Assembly: GCF_014204795.1 (NCBI RefSeq)
Contig: NZ_JACHMB010000001.1
Location: forward strand, 310,001 to 374,000
Reading direction: 5' to 3'
DNA length: 64,000 bases
From: Nonomuraea jabiensis
GTDB taxonomy: Bacteria > Actinomycetota > Actinomycetes > Streptosporangiales > Streptosporangiaceae
Shown here: one piece after another, positions 9,234-16,704 of the stretch
How positions within the stretch are numbered: the first letter of the stretch is position 1
Layout of the letters: each line of letters opens with the position of its first letter
Translations under genes and position numbers: made by a program
The notes under the pieces: model-generated
What the model saw: only the letters and a program-made list of their open reading frames with translations
Told to the model about the DNA's origin: nothing
Database searches by the model: none

Positions 9234-9430
9234 TCACGACCCGAGCCGGGCGCGGACGCGACCGGTCTCCATGCGGCGGTGGTGCGGTTCGTACAGGGCG
9301 CGTGCCGCGCCAGGCCGTCTCGGCCGCCGTCCGGTCGCCGCAGGCGTGGTGGGCGTCGCCGAGGCCCACCAGCGTGTCGGCCGCGGCCGCCGACGCGGCC
9401 GGCAGCGCGGGCCGCGCCCTGTCCCACCCT
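9234..9430 (-). pseudogene. AfsR/SARP-type regulator, second TPR C-terminal remnant
   Basis: On the minus strand the frame from ~9390 reads LVGLGDAHHACGDRTAAETAWR. After a frame change comes ARALYEPHHRRMETGRVRARLGS and a stop at 9234. This is the same final TPR as in the relic at 5545-5765 but from a different gene and on the opposite strand. Only the last ~60 residues survive. Confidence 0.6.
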
Positions 9431-9496
9431 GAACGGGAAAACGAGCAGCCGTGTCGTGGCCACGTACACGCACTGGCAGCCCGCGTCCTCGCGCGA

Positions 9497-9790
9497 CGGT
9501 CGCGCCCGCGTCGTGGGCACGTCGCAGGTCGGCGACCGTGCCGAGGCCGGGCAGCAGCAGCACCGCGATCCGCGCGTCACGAGCCGCCTCCCCGGCCACC
9601 CGCACCAGCTCGACGTCGTCCACGGCGGAGAAACCGTAGTTGAACGAGGACCCGCCGAGTCCGTCGCCGTGCGTCACCTCGATGACCCGCACCCCTGCGG
9701 CATCCAGTGCGCGCACCACGGCCCGCACCTGATCGGCGGTGAACCGGTGGGCCATCGCGTGGCTGCCGTCACGCAGCGTCCGTAGCTGTC
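9497..9790 (-). pseudogene. 4-hydroxy-2-oxovalerate aldolase, N-terminal remnant
   Basis: The minus-strand frame contains LRTLRDGSHAMAHRFTADQ, AGVRVIEVTHGDGLGGSSF and LLLPGLGTVADLRRAHDAG. These are the conserved start (TLRDGxHA), the HGDGLxGxSxNYG segment and the LLPGxGT segment of the DmpG/BphI/HsaF aldolase of meta-cleavage pathways. Similarity stops before the metal-binding HCTEAD motif, where the frame changes. It is a relic of an aromatic or steroid degradation gene. Confidence 0.7.
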
Positions 9791-9877
9791 GCAGCCGCCC
9801 CGGCTCTGACTCCGCCGTGACCCAGAAGGCACGGCCAGGCAGGTGCCGGGGCGGCTCCTGCCGGGCAGGCTTGAAGC

Positions 9878-12145
9878 GTGCGGTTATGGCGCGCTCGCCG
9901 GTCGGCGGGCCGGACACGGTGGATCTTGCTGGCGGTCGCGGCGGGTCTGCTGGCGCTGGGGATGGTCGGGTTTCTCATCGACGCGTTCGGCCTGCCCGAT
10001 GACGTGCTGGCGTTGCTTGATCAGCGTGCCAGCGTAATCAGCATGGTCGTCGGGCTCATCGGCCTGATCGTGCAGGTCCGCCCGCCCGGCCGCGCGCCGG
10101 AGCCGCCTTTGCGGGTGGTGGAATTGCCTCGGCCGCCCGCCCGGCACTTCATTGGCCGCGACCACGCCCTGCGGCAGCTCACGGCTGCCATGCGAGGCGA
10201 GGCAGGAGTGATCAGCCAGGCGATCTGCGGCCTGGGCGGCATCGGCAAGAGCGAGCTCGCTCTGCAGTACGCTCACGCGCACCGTGGCGACTATGAGCTG
10301 ATCTGGTGGATCCCTGCGGAGAACGCCAGCCAGGTCAGGAGCGGACTGGCCGAGTTGGGACGGGCCTTGACCGCAGCCGTGACCTCCCGCGGCCAAGACG
10401 GGACGGCTTCGATTGCGCCGCTGGCGGAGCAGGACGCGTTCGCGTACGCGTTGGCCTGGCTGGCCGGGCGTCGCAGGTGGCTGCTGATATTCGACAACGT
10501 CGAGGACCCGCACGAACTGGACCCCCTTCTGGGGCGACTGGAACGCGGACATGTGGTGATCACCTCGCGGAGATCGACCGGCTGGGACGCCATCAGCGGC
10601 CAGATTCTGCTGCCCGAACTACCCCCGCAGGAGGCCGTCGCGCTGCTCGCCGACCTGATCGGCCCTCCGGTCCCAGAGAGGGCGCACCTGGAGAGCCTGG
10701 CCGATGAGCTGGGTTTCCTGCCGTTGGCCCTGGTGCAGGCCGGCGGCTACATTGCTGAGACTCCCGGCATGACAGTGGCCGACTACCGGCGTCTGCTGGC
10801 CGCGGTACCCAGCCGAATGTACGCCGCCTCGCCACCCGGGCAGCACCAGGCAGGTCGACCCGTGATCGCCCGCGTGTGGCAGGTCACGCGGCACACCCTG
10901 GCCGCCCGCGCCCCGCTGACCGTCGAACTGCTGCGCCTGCTGGCCTGCTACGCCCCCACGGACCTGCCCATAAACGCGCTCGGCACCTCGATGGACGTGG
11001 CCGAGTCCGTCGCCCTGCTCGCCTCGTACAGCATGATCACTCTCATCCGGCCGGAACAGACCCGCTTTGGCGACACGTCCGAGCGCCCCCTGGTCGTCAT
11101 GCACCGCCTGGTCCACGCCGTCATCCGGGCCGAACTCACTGACGAGCACCGTCATACGCTAGGCGAACGGGCCGCCCATCTGCTCGAAGCCGCCCTGCCG
11201 ACCGACCCGGAGAACATCGGCTCCTGGTCGCTGTACGCCCGATTCCTGCCCCATGTCCGCACCGTCCTGGCCCCCGACTCGGCCGGGACACTCCAGGCGA
11301 TCCGGTACCTGGCCGCCAGCGGCGACCTGCGTACCGCACATGCCTGGCAACGCGACCGGCACGCCGCTCTGCACGCCGCCCTCGGCCCCGAACATCCCGG
11401 CACTCTCGCCGCCCGGCACGACCTCGCCCGCTACCGGGGCAGAGCAGGCGATGCCGGAGCCGCGCGCGACGAGTTCGCCGCGCTCCTGCCCCTCCAGGAA
11501 CGCATCCACGGCCCGGACCATCCCCGCGTGCTGGCCACCCGGCATGCCCACGCCCTGTGGACGGGGCAGGCCGGCGACCCCACGGCGGCCCGCGACGGCG
11601 CTGCGGCGCTCCTGCCGATCCGCGAACGCGTACTGGGACCCGAACACCCCGACACCCTGGGCACCCGGCACGACCTCGCCTACTGGACCGGCCAGGCAGG
11701 CGACCTGGAAGCAGCACGCGACCAACTCCTCGCGCTGCTGCCCATCAGCGAACGCGTCCTCGGACCCGAGCACCCGCAGACGCTCGGCAGCAGGCACGTG
11801 CTCGCGGTCCTGCTCGGCAGGCTGGGAGACGCGCCGGCGGCTCGCGAGCAGTTCGCCGCCCTGATCCGGGTCCATGAGCGCGTGCAAGGGCCCGACCATC
11901 CGACCACTTTGAACGCACGCCACGAGCTGGCCCGTTGGACGGGCGAGGCCGGGGACGCCGCATCGGCGCGCGACCAGTTCGCCGCGCTGCTGCCGGTCCG
12001 ACGACGTGTGCAGGGGCCCGACCACCCCGACACCCTCATCGCCTGCGACGCGCTGGCGTATTGGAAGCGGCGGGCCGGCCTCGGTGCTTCCACGCTGACG
12101 GACCGGATCCCCTTCCGACGACAGCACAACCGGGAAGGAGGGTGA
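9878..12145 (+). CDS. Membrane-anchored NB-ARC/TPR (STAND-type) protein
   Basis: 755 aa. Two membrane segments lie at the N-terminus (residues ~14-38 and ~50-68). They are followed by an NB-ARC-type NTPase: Walker A GLGGIGKSELALQYA (~117-131), Walker B RRWLLIFDNVED (~205), an ITSRR sensor and the LPLALVQAGG motif. From ~480 to the end there are about six kinesin-light-chain-like TPRs with the repeated phrase GPEHPDTLGTRHDLAYWTGQAGD. STAND NTPases of this type sense a ligand and oligomerise; some act in signalling, others in phage defence. The start is GTG 9878 and its third codon is TTA, which is rare in these genomes and may make translation bldA-dependent. A broken propeller gene began 2 bp after the stop. 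Confidence 0.8.
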   Translation: MRLWRARRSAGRTRWILLAVAAGLLALGMVGFLIDAFGLPDDVLALLDQRASVISMVVGLIGLIVQVRPPGRAPEPPLRVVELPRPPARHFIGRDHALRQLTAAMRGEAGVISQAICGLGGIGKSELALQYAHAHRGDYELIWWIPAENASQVRSGLAELGRALTAAVTSRGQDGTASIAPLAEQDAFAYALAWLAGRRRWLLIFDNVEDPHELDPLLGRLERGHVVITSRRSTGWDAISGQILLPELPPQEAVALLADLIGPPVPERAHLESLADELGFLPLALVQAGGYIAETPGMTVADYRRLLAAVPSRMYAASPPGQHQAGRPVIARVWQVTRHTLAARAPLTVELLRLLACYAPTDLPINALGTSMDVAESVALLASYSMITLIRPEQTRFGDTSERPLVVMHRLVHAVIRAELTDEHRHTLGERAAHLLEAALPTDPENIGSWSLYARFLPHVRTVLAPDSAGTLQAIRYLAASGDLRTAHAWQRDRHAALHAALGPEHPGTLAARHDLARYRGRAGDAGAARDEFAALLPLQERIHGPDHPRVLATRHAHALWTGQAGDPTAARDGAAALLPIRERVLGPEHPDTLGTRHDLAYWTGQAGDLEAARDQLLALLPISERVLGPEHPQTLGSRHVLAVLLGRLGDAPAAREQFAALIRVHERVQGPDHPTTLNARHELARWTGEAGDAASARDQFAALLPVRRRVQGPDHPDTLIACDALAYWKRRAGLGASTLTDRIPFRRQHNREGG

Positions 12146-12147
12146 CC

Positions 12148-12480
12148 GTGCCGAGATTCGGTGCACCCCACCCTCCCCAGGACTGGAACCCTGCCAAGGC
12201 CGACGGCCTGGTCTCCCAGCCGAGCACGACCTCCAGCGTGGTCGCCGTCGTGGTGCCGGAGAGCGGAGCGGTCGTCACCGGCGACTTCCAGAGCCGCCGG
12301 GTGAACAGCGTGAGCCTGAACGGCCGCGCCCGCGACGACTCCACCGGCCCGTGGTCCACCAGGGCAAGGTGTACGTCCCGGACTACACCAAGCGGCACGT
12401 GATGATCGTCGAGCTGGCCAGTGGCGCGGTCAAGGCCGAGCCCGTGCCGAAATCGAGGCGGGTCAAGAAGCCCTCGATTG
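12148..12480 (+). pseudogene. Secreted or propeller-type protein fragment, frameshifted
   Basis: GTG 12148 lies 2 bp after the NB-ARC/TPR stop and uses a GGAAGGAGG ribosome site inside that gene's end, so it was once coupled to it. The frame reads SSVVAVVVPESGAVVTGDF and RRVNSVSLNG, then breaks near 12350. The continuation VHQGKVYVPDYTKRHVMIVEL with ASGAVKAE lies in another frame. The phrases match PQQ/YncE-like propeller or fibronectin-type proteins of actinomycetes. Only ~105 codons survive. Confidence 0.6.
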
Positions 12481-12535
12481 CGCCTGCGATCTCTACCTCA
12501 GTCACTGACCCCCAAGGACTCACGGGCAGGACCGC

Positions 12536-12970
12536 TCAGCGAGGTGCCGCGAGGACATCCCGGAGTACATCCTCCAGCGTGACGCGGGCCAGCTCGCGCC
12601 GGAGGGTCTCCTCGATGCCGTCGTAGATGCGCTGCATCGCCGGCTGGATGCCGTAACCCACCACGCATCCCGGGTCCGGGGCGGCGCGGTGCAGCGCGAA
12701 CAGCGGGCCGGGTTCCACCGCCTCGTACACGTCGAGCAGCGTGATCGACTCCAGGTCACGCACCAGCGACCAGCCCGCACCCACCCCGCGCCGGGACTCC
12801 ACGAGCCCTGCCCTCCGCAGGTCGCCGAGCAGCCGCCTGATCACCACGGGATTGGTGCTCGCACTGGTCGCGATCTGCTCGGAGGTGGCGACCTCATGGC
12901 CCTGGCGCTGGTAGAGGCCGATCCAGGCCAGCGCGTGGGCGGCGATGGTCAACCTGCTGTTGGCGCTCAT
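12536..12970 (-). CDS. Rrf2-family transcriptional regulator (YwnA-like)
   Basis: 144 aa from ATG 12970, chosen because GAGAGGAACG lies just upstream; an in-frame GTG at 13015 would put the start inside the operator. The winged-helix N-terminus is typical of Rrf2 (RLTIAAHALAWIGL, then TSEQIATSASTNPVVIRRLLGDLRRAGLVESRRGVGAGWSL). The C-terminal helix includes LLDVYEAVE. There is no CxxxxxCxxxxC iron-sulfur cluster motif, only one Cys (GCVVGYG), so it is of the cluster-free YwnA/CymR-like kind that may sense thiol or quinone stress. It is divergent from an SDR gene, with two palindromes between them. Confidence 0.85.
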   Translation of the reverse strand: MSANSRLTIAAHALAWIGLYQRQGHEVATSEQIATSASTNPVVIRRLLGDLRRAGLVESRRGVGAGWSLVRDLESITLLDVYEAVEPGPLFALHRAAPDPGCVVGYGIQPAMQRIYDGIEETLRRELARVTLEDVLRDVLAAPR

Positions 12971-13000
12971 GAACTCGTTCCTCTCGATCGCAACTCCCGA

Positions 13001-13053
13001 TGTTACGACAGTCATAGTCGTAACAGCTAAGGTTGCGACATGCTGTCGTAACC
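13001..13053. promoter_or_regulatory. Two palindromic operators for the Rrf2 regulator
   Basis: Site 1 (13001-13025) is TGTTACGAC, 7 bp, GTCGTAACA, with perfect 9-bp arms. Site 2 (13031-13053) is GGTTGCGAC, 5 bp, GTCGTAACC, with one mismatch between its arms. Both share the core GTTRCGAC/GTCGTAAC. A further half-site, GTTAC, lies at ~13060. The pair fills the 131-bp gap between the divergent regulator and SDR genes and very likely controls both. Confidence 0.75.
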
Positions 13054-13101
13054 ATTACTGTTACGGCCACCGAAGATGGTCAACCAGTGAGGTGAGAAAG
13101 A

Positions 13102-13851
13102 ATGAACAAGCCGCTGACGGGCAAGGTCGCTTTGGTCACCGGAGGGTCCCGCGGGCTGGGAGCCGCGACCGTACGGCTGCTCGCCGAGCAGGGCGCCGAC
13201 GTCGCGTTCACCTACGTCAGCTCCGAGAAGCAGGCGCAGGACGTCGTCGACGAGGTGCGCGGCAAGGGAGCGAAGGTCGTGGCGTTCAAGTCCGACCAGG
13301 CGGACGTGAGCCAGGCTCCGGCGCTGATCGACGACGTGGTCGCGCACTTCGGCGGTCTCGACATCCTCGTCAACAACGCGGCGATCTCGGTGAGCGGGAC
13401 GGTGGACGACCCCGATGCCGACACGGCCGCGCTGGACCGGATGCACGCCACCAACTACCTCGGGGTGATCGCCGTCATCCGGGCCGCCTCCCGAGTGCTG
13501 CGCGAGGGCGGCCGCGTCATCACGGTGAGTTCCGGGTTGGGCACTCGAGTCGGCGTCCCGGGCCTGGCCGACTATGCGGCGACCAAGGCGGGGGTCGAGC
13601 GGTACACCATGGGCGTCGCCCGCGACCTCGGCTCCCGGGGCATTACCGCCAACGTCGTGGAAGCCGGGCTGATGGTGGGCGGCATGGAAGCGCCGAACCC
13701 CGAGACCCTCAAGGCCCTGCTCAGCTCGCTGTCCCTGCAGCGCATGGGACACCCCGACGAGATCGCGGCGGCGATCGCCTTCCTGGCCAGCCCCGCCGCG
13801 TCGTACGTCACGGGCGCCGTGCTGGACGCCCACGGCGGCTACAACGCCTGA
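13102..13851 (+). CDS. SDR-family NAD(P)-dependent oxidoreductase
   Basis: 249 aa, the full length of a classical short-chain dehydrogenase. The cofactor motif TGGSRGLG is at residues ~14-21, NNAA at ~92, catalytic Ser in TVSSGLG (~140), and the YxxxK pair in ADYAATKAGVE (~155-159). The C-terminal LASPAASYVTGAVLDAHGG is typical of FabG-like members. Arg after TGGS and the sequence context suggest NADPH use. The ATG is preceded by GAGGTGAGAAAGA. It is controlled by the divergent Rrf2 regulator, so it may reduce a reactive carbonyl or quinone. The substrate cannot be read from sequence. Confidence 0.88.
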   Translation: MNKPLTGKVALVTGGSRGLGAATVRLLAEQGADVAFTYVSSEKQAQDVVDEVRGKGAKVVAFKSDQADVSQAPALIDDVVAHFGGLDILVNNAAISVSGTVDDPDADTAALDRMHATNYLGVIAVIRAASRVLREGGRVITVSSGLGTRVGVPGLADYAATKAGVERYTMGVARDLGSRGITANVVEAGLMVGGMEAPNPETLKALLSSLSLQRMGHPDEIAAAIAFLASPAASYVTGAVLDAHGGYNA

Positions 13852-13927
13852 GCCGCAGCGCCGTCGGCGCGTCCCATGCTGGTACGTAGGGGTGGGCGTA
13901 TCCCGAGTACATCCCGGGTTCCGCTGG

Positions 13928-14131
13928 TCACAGTGCTCTGCCGGTGATGGTCGCGGCTGGGCCGCTCGGAGTGCCGGGCACCATCGGCAGCACCGGCGCG
14001 GACTGCCCGATCGCCTGGATGCGCGGCCTCTCATCGGCGGGGAAGACCACCGCGTGCTCGAGCGGTGACGGGTACAGGCCGACCACGTCGCAGATATTGT
14101 CGATCAGCAGCGGATCGGCGGAGTAGTACAC
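13928..14131 (-). mobile_element. IS630-family transposase, internal relic
   Basis: The minus-strand frame reads ADPLLIDNICDVVGLYPSP, LEHAVVFPADERPRIQA and APVLPMVPGTP. This matches the IS630 segment 'DPLLIDKIRDVVGLYLxPPENAVVLCVDEKSQIQALDRTxPVLPMxPG', including the first catalytic Asp region; VDEKS has decayed to ADERP. Both ends of the transposase are missing. Confidence 0.75.
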
Positions 14132-14483
14132 CGATCACGGTCGGAGCACCCGCACCTGAAGAGCGGTAACGCTTCCTAGAGTTTTCGCCGCAGATAACGG
14201 TCTTGACCAGCACAAACGCTCGTCAAGCGGTAGACGACCAGCCGTGACGTCTTGCGCCATCCACATGGCGGCGCTCGCCTACGGCCGGCGTCGTCCCATC
14301 CGACGCTTCACACCAATCCGGGCGATTCGGTTGCTGCCGCGGATACTGCAGCGGCCGGTGGGGACGTCGACACCACGTGCGACTGAGCGCCCAGCGCCAG
14401 GCCATCAGCAGGGGCTGCACTGGCGTCGTGGACGAACTTCGGGCGTTATTAGCCCGTACGCCAGCCGACAGCCCAGGCTAGCC
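14132..14483. other. Stretch without a recognisable gene
   Basis: Overlapping short frames on both strands encode only Arg/Pro-rich sequence. No conserved domain, promoter or strong palindrome was recognised. It lies between the IS630 relic and an orphan helical fragment. Confidence 0.4.
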
Positions 14484-14830
14484 ATGGGCCAGTTGGAGGG
14501 CATGGTCCCCGATGGCGTCCGCGCGTTGAAAGACGCATTGCACCAGGCCGAAGTCTCGCTGGACGTCATCGGCGAAGAGTTGTGGAACATCCTGCGCGGG
14601 GCCTGGCTGCCGACTGCCTCAGCCGACACCATCCGCCAGACAGCCGCGTGGGCCGGCGGACAGGGCCCCGAGATCAACAGGCGACTGGTGCTCCTGGAGC
14701 GCATGGAACTGGCCAGGCCGGAACTGTTCGGCGCGGGCAAGCCACCGATCTCCGTCGACGAGGCCATGCTCGCTCCCGGTGCGCCCCTGCCCACGGCAGG
14801 CCCGGACGTCCGGAAGCGGTTCAACTATTC
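14484..14830 (+). pseudogene. Helical WXG-like N-terminal fragment
   Basis: From ATG 14484 about 110 residues look like a real protein N-terminus: VPDGVRALKDALHQAEVSL, VIGEELWNILRGAWL, TIRQTAAWAGGQGPEINRRL, then MELARPELFGAG. This amphipathic helical layout with a conserved W resembles the start of actinobacterial WXG/LXG-type large proteins, but that is a weak match. After ~14820 the frame simply runs antisense into the converging gene at 14825-16123, so the rest is missing. Calling it a fragment is an inference from that abrupt end. Confidence 0.4.
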
Positions 14831-16123
14831 GGTGCGGCGCAGGTCCATGCTGTCGGATCCGTCCCACCGGTTGTTCGCGGCTGCCTGGCGGGCGCGCTCT
14901 GCCAGTTCGCCGGTCAGGCCGGTGCGTTCGATGCACCATTCGACCCACTGGGGTAGCAGATCGAGTATGGCCTCGGCGTACTTCTTGACGTACCCGTCTG
15001 CGACGAGGATCACGGTGTGCTCGATCCGATGCGGAGAGCAGGCATAGTAGCCGAACCCGGGAAGGCGGGACCAGGTATCGGCAAGCGTGGCGATGTCTTC
15101 TCGTTCGGGTCTGTGGTCGTCTCGATCGCAGAGCCAGGCGGCGAAGTCGTCGATGATCGGGTTCAGGTCCTGCTGGGACTTGGGCTCAGGAGCGTCGATG
15201 AACGACTCGCAGAGGGCACGGGCGCGCTGGCGCAGGCGGAAATGCTCGGCGATGAGCTGTTGCGACTCACTGCCGAGCAGCAGCGCTCCCAGGAGGTCAG
15301 AACGGCACAGCGGATCCAACAGGCTGCGGGCGGTGGCTTGGTCGCACGGGGCCGGTCGGGTGGAGGCGGGTGCCGCGTGCGCCCCGACGGCGGCTCGCCA
15401 CTCGGCAAGCGCTTCCTCCGGTGAGACGAAGACGGCGGCGTGCACGACCTGGTCTCCGGTGCAGCGGTCGATGTCCCAGCAATACCAGTGCGGGTCCTCC
15501 TCGCCCCAGGCGAAGGGGGCGAGGAGCGCGTACCGCGAGCCGTACTCGTCGGTCAGCAGCAGTGGCTCTCCGGCCGGAGTGGCCCGGAGAATTTCACTCG
15601 GCCATTCCGGAGCGATGCCGGCCTCGGCCAAGGCCGTCGTGGTGTCCTTGATGGCTTTGCGGACGGCGTGGTCGGGGTCGCGGCGCAGCATTTCCCCGCT
15701 GGACGGCGCGGTCATCGCGGCGAGCCCGTGCAGCAGTCGCCACAGGTCATCTATCTGCCCGCCGGTGCGTGCGGCGATCTGGATCTCGTCGCGGACGAGG
15801 TCAGCCAGCGAGGCCAGGTACTGATCCCAGTGGAAACCACTGGTCTCGGTCTGTGTGCGCGTCCACAACTCCTCACCGACCAGGTCGACGACGGCGTTCT
15901 CCAGCCGCAGAGGCGAGTGGGCCGGCAGGTCGGCGAGACGCTCGATGATGGCATTCTGGGAGTCCGGCCACCACTGATCCCCAGCGGTCCCCAGCAGCGA
16001 CTCAAACAGCTCAGAACGAGGGTCGAGCGAGGGCTGACGGGCAGCGAGCTGCAGCGCGCGCCGGCCAGGATGGCCGCTGACTCCCCGCGTGGGGTTTGCC
16101 TTCGCTTTACGCTTCTTCGCCAC
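14825..16123 (-). CDS. Conserved hypothetical protein
   Basis: 432 aa. Start is GTG 16123 (VAKKRKAKANP...), because the frame upstream of it is Arg/Ser-rich and looks non-coding. The N-terminus is strongly basic. The body is mostly helical and acidic (WWPDSQNAIIERLADL, VGEELWTRTQTE, WYCWDIDRCTGDQVVHAAVFVS, FAAWLCDRDDHRPEREDIATLADTW). There is no signal peptide, no membrane segment and no catalytic motif that I recognise. A short lysine-rich start followed by a several-hundred-residue helical body occurs in SEC-C-type actinobacterial proteins, but the SEC-C cysteine motif is absent. It is transcribed alone. Function unknown. Confidence 0.6.
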   Translation of the reverse strand: MAKKRKAKANPTRGVSGHPGRRALQLAARQPSLDPRSELFESLLGTAGDQWWPDSQNAIIERLADLPAHSPLRLENAVVDLVGEELWTRTQTETSGFHWDQYLASLADLVRDEIQIAARTGGQIDDLWRLLHGLAAMTAPSSGEMLRRDPDHAVRKAIKDTTTALAEAGIAPEWPSEILRATPAGEPLLLTDEYGSRYALLAPFAWGEEDPHWYCWDIDRCTGDQVVHAAVFVSPEEALAEWRAAVGAHAAPASTRPAPCDQATARSLLDPLCRSDLLGALLLGSESQQLIAEHFRLRQRARALCESFIDAPEPKSQQDLNPIIDDFAAWLCDRDDHRPEREDIATLADTWSRLPGFGYYACSPHRIEHTVILVADGYVKKYAEAILDLLPQWVEWCIERTGLTGELAERARQAAANNRWDGSDSMDLRRTE

Positions 16124-16704
16124 GGCACCCGATCCTAGGTGTCTCATCGGGCCAGAAGGACACGTTCGCGCGACAAGGGCGGCTGAGGGAGATCGACCCG
16201 AAGATCGGCGACCGGGTGTTCCGGACGAAGAGCAGCACCGAACTGCCCGGATTGACCTGACCGTGGAATGGGCCAAGGCGGCCGGGCCGGTCCGGATGGT
16301 CACGGGGGCGGCTGCTGCCGGTGAAGAAGGCGGCGCCCCTGTTGAAGGACTCGGAGCGGTTGTAGGGGGCGTCGTTCACGGCGTTGGGAAAGATGAGTTG
16401 TACGGCGGGCCGGTGCCCGTTGCGGATCTGCGGGAGCCGGCCTGGGAGATCGCGTCGCCGCACTAGGAGATGCGCGACCCGCAAGCGCAGCGGCAGATGT
16501 CCGCTGGGCCGGCCTGGAGAGCGCGCAGGAGTTCGACCCGATCCGGTTCGCCGTTGAAGCCGCTCGCCGAGCGCTGGCCTCGGCTGGGTGATCAGATGCG
16601 CGTCGCAGGCGCGCGACAACCGGCCTTCCGGGGGGTCGGTGTGTTCGGGCTCGCAGCCGAAATTGATCGGCTCAATGTCATAGCGTGACGCTACGATCTC
16701 CCGC
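16124..16704. other. Decayed or non-coding stretch upstream of the HSP90-like gene
   Basis: Several frames are open but none keeps protein-like composition. A plus-strand frame near 16150-16260 (RLREIDPKIGDRVFRTKSSTELPGL) has normal codon use and stops at 16260, so it may be the tail of a lost gene. The last ~100 bp must hold the promoter of the HSP90-like operon; no consensus hexamers stand out. Confidence 0.35.
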
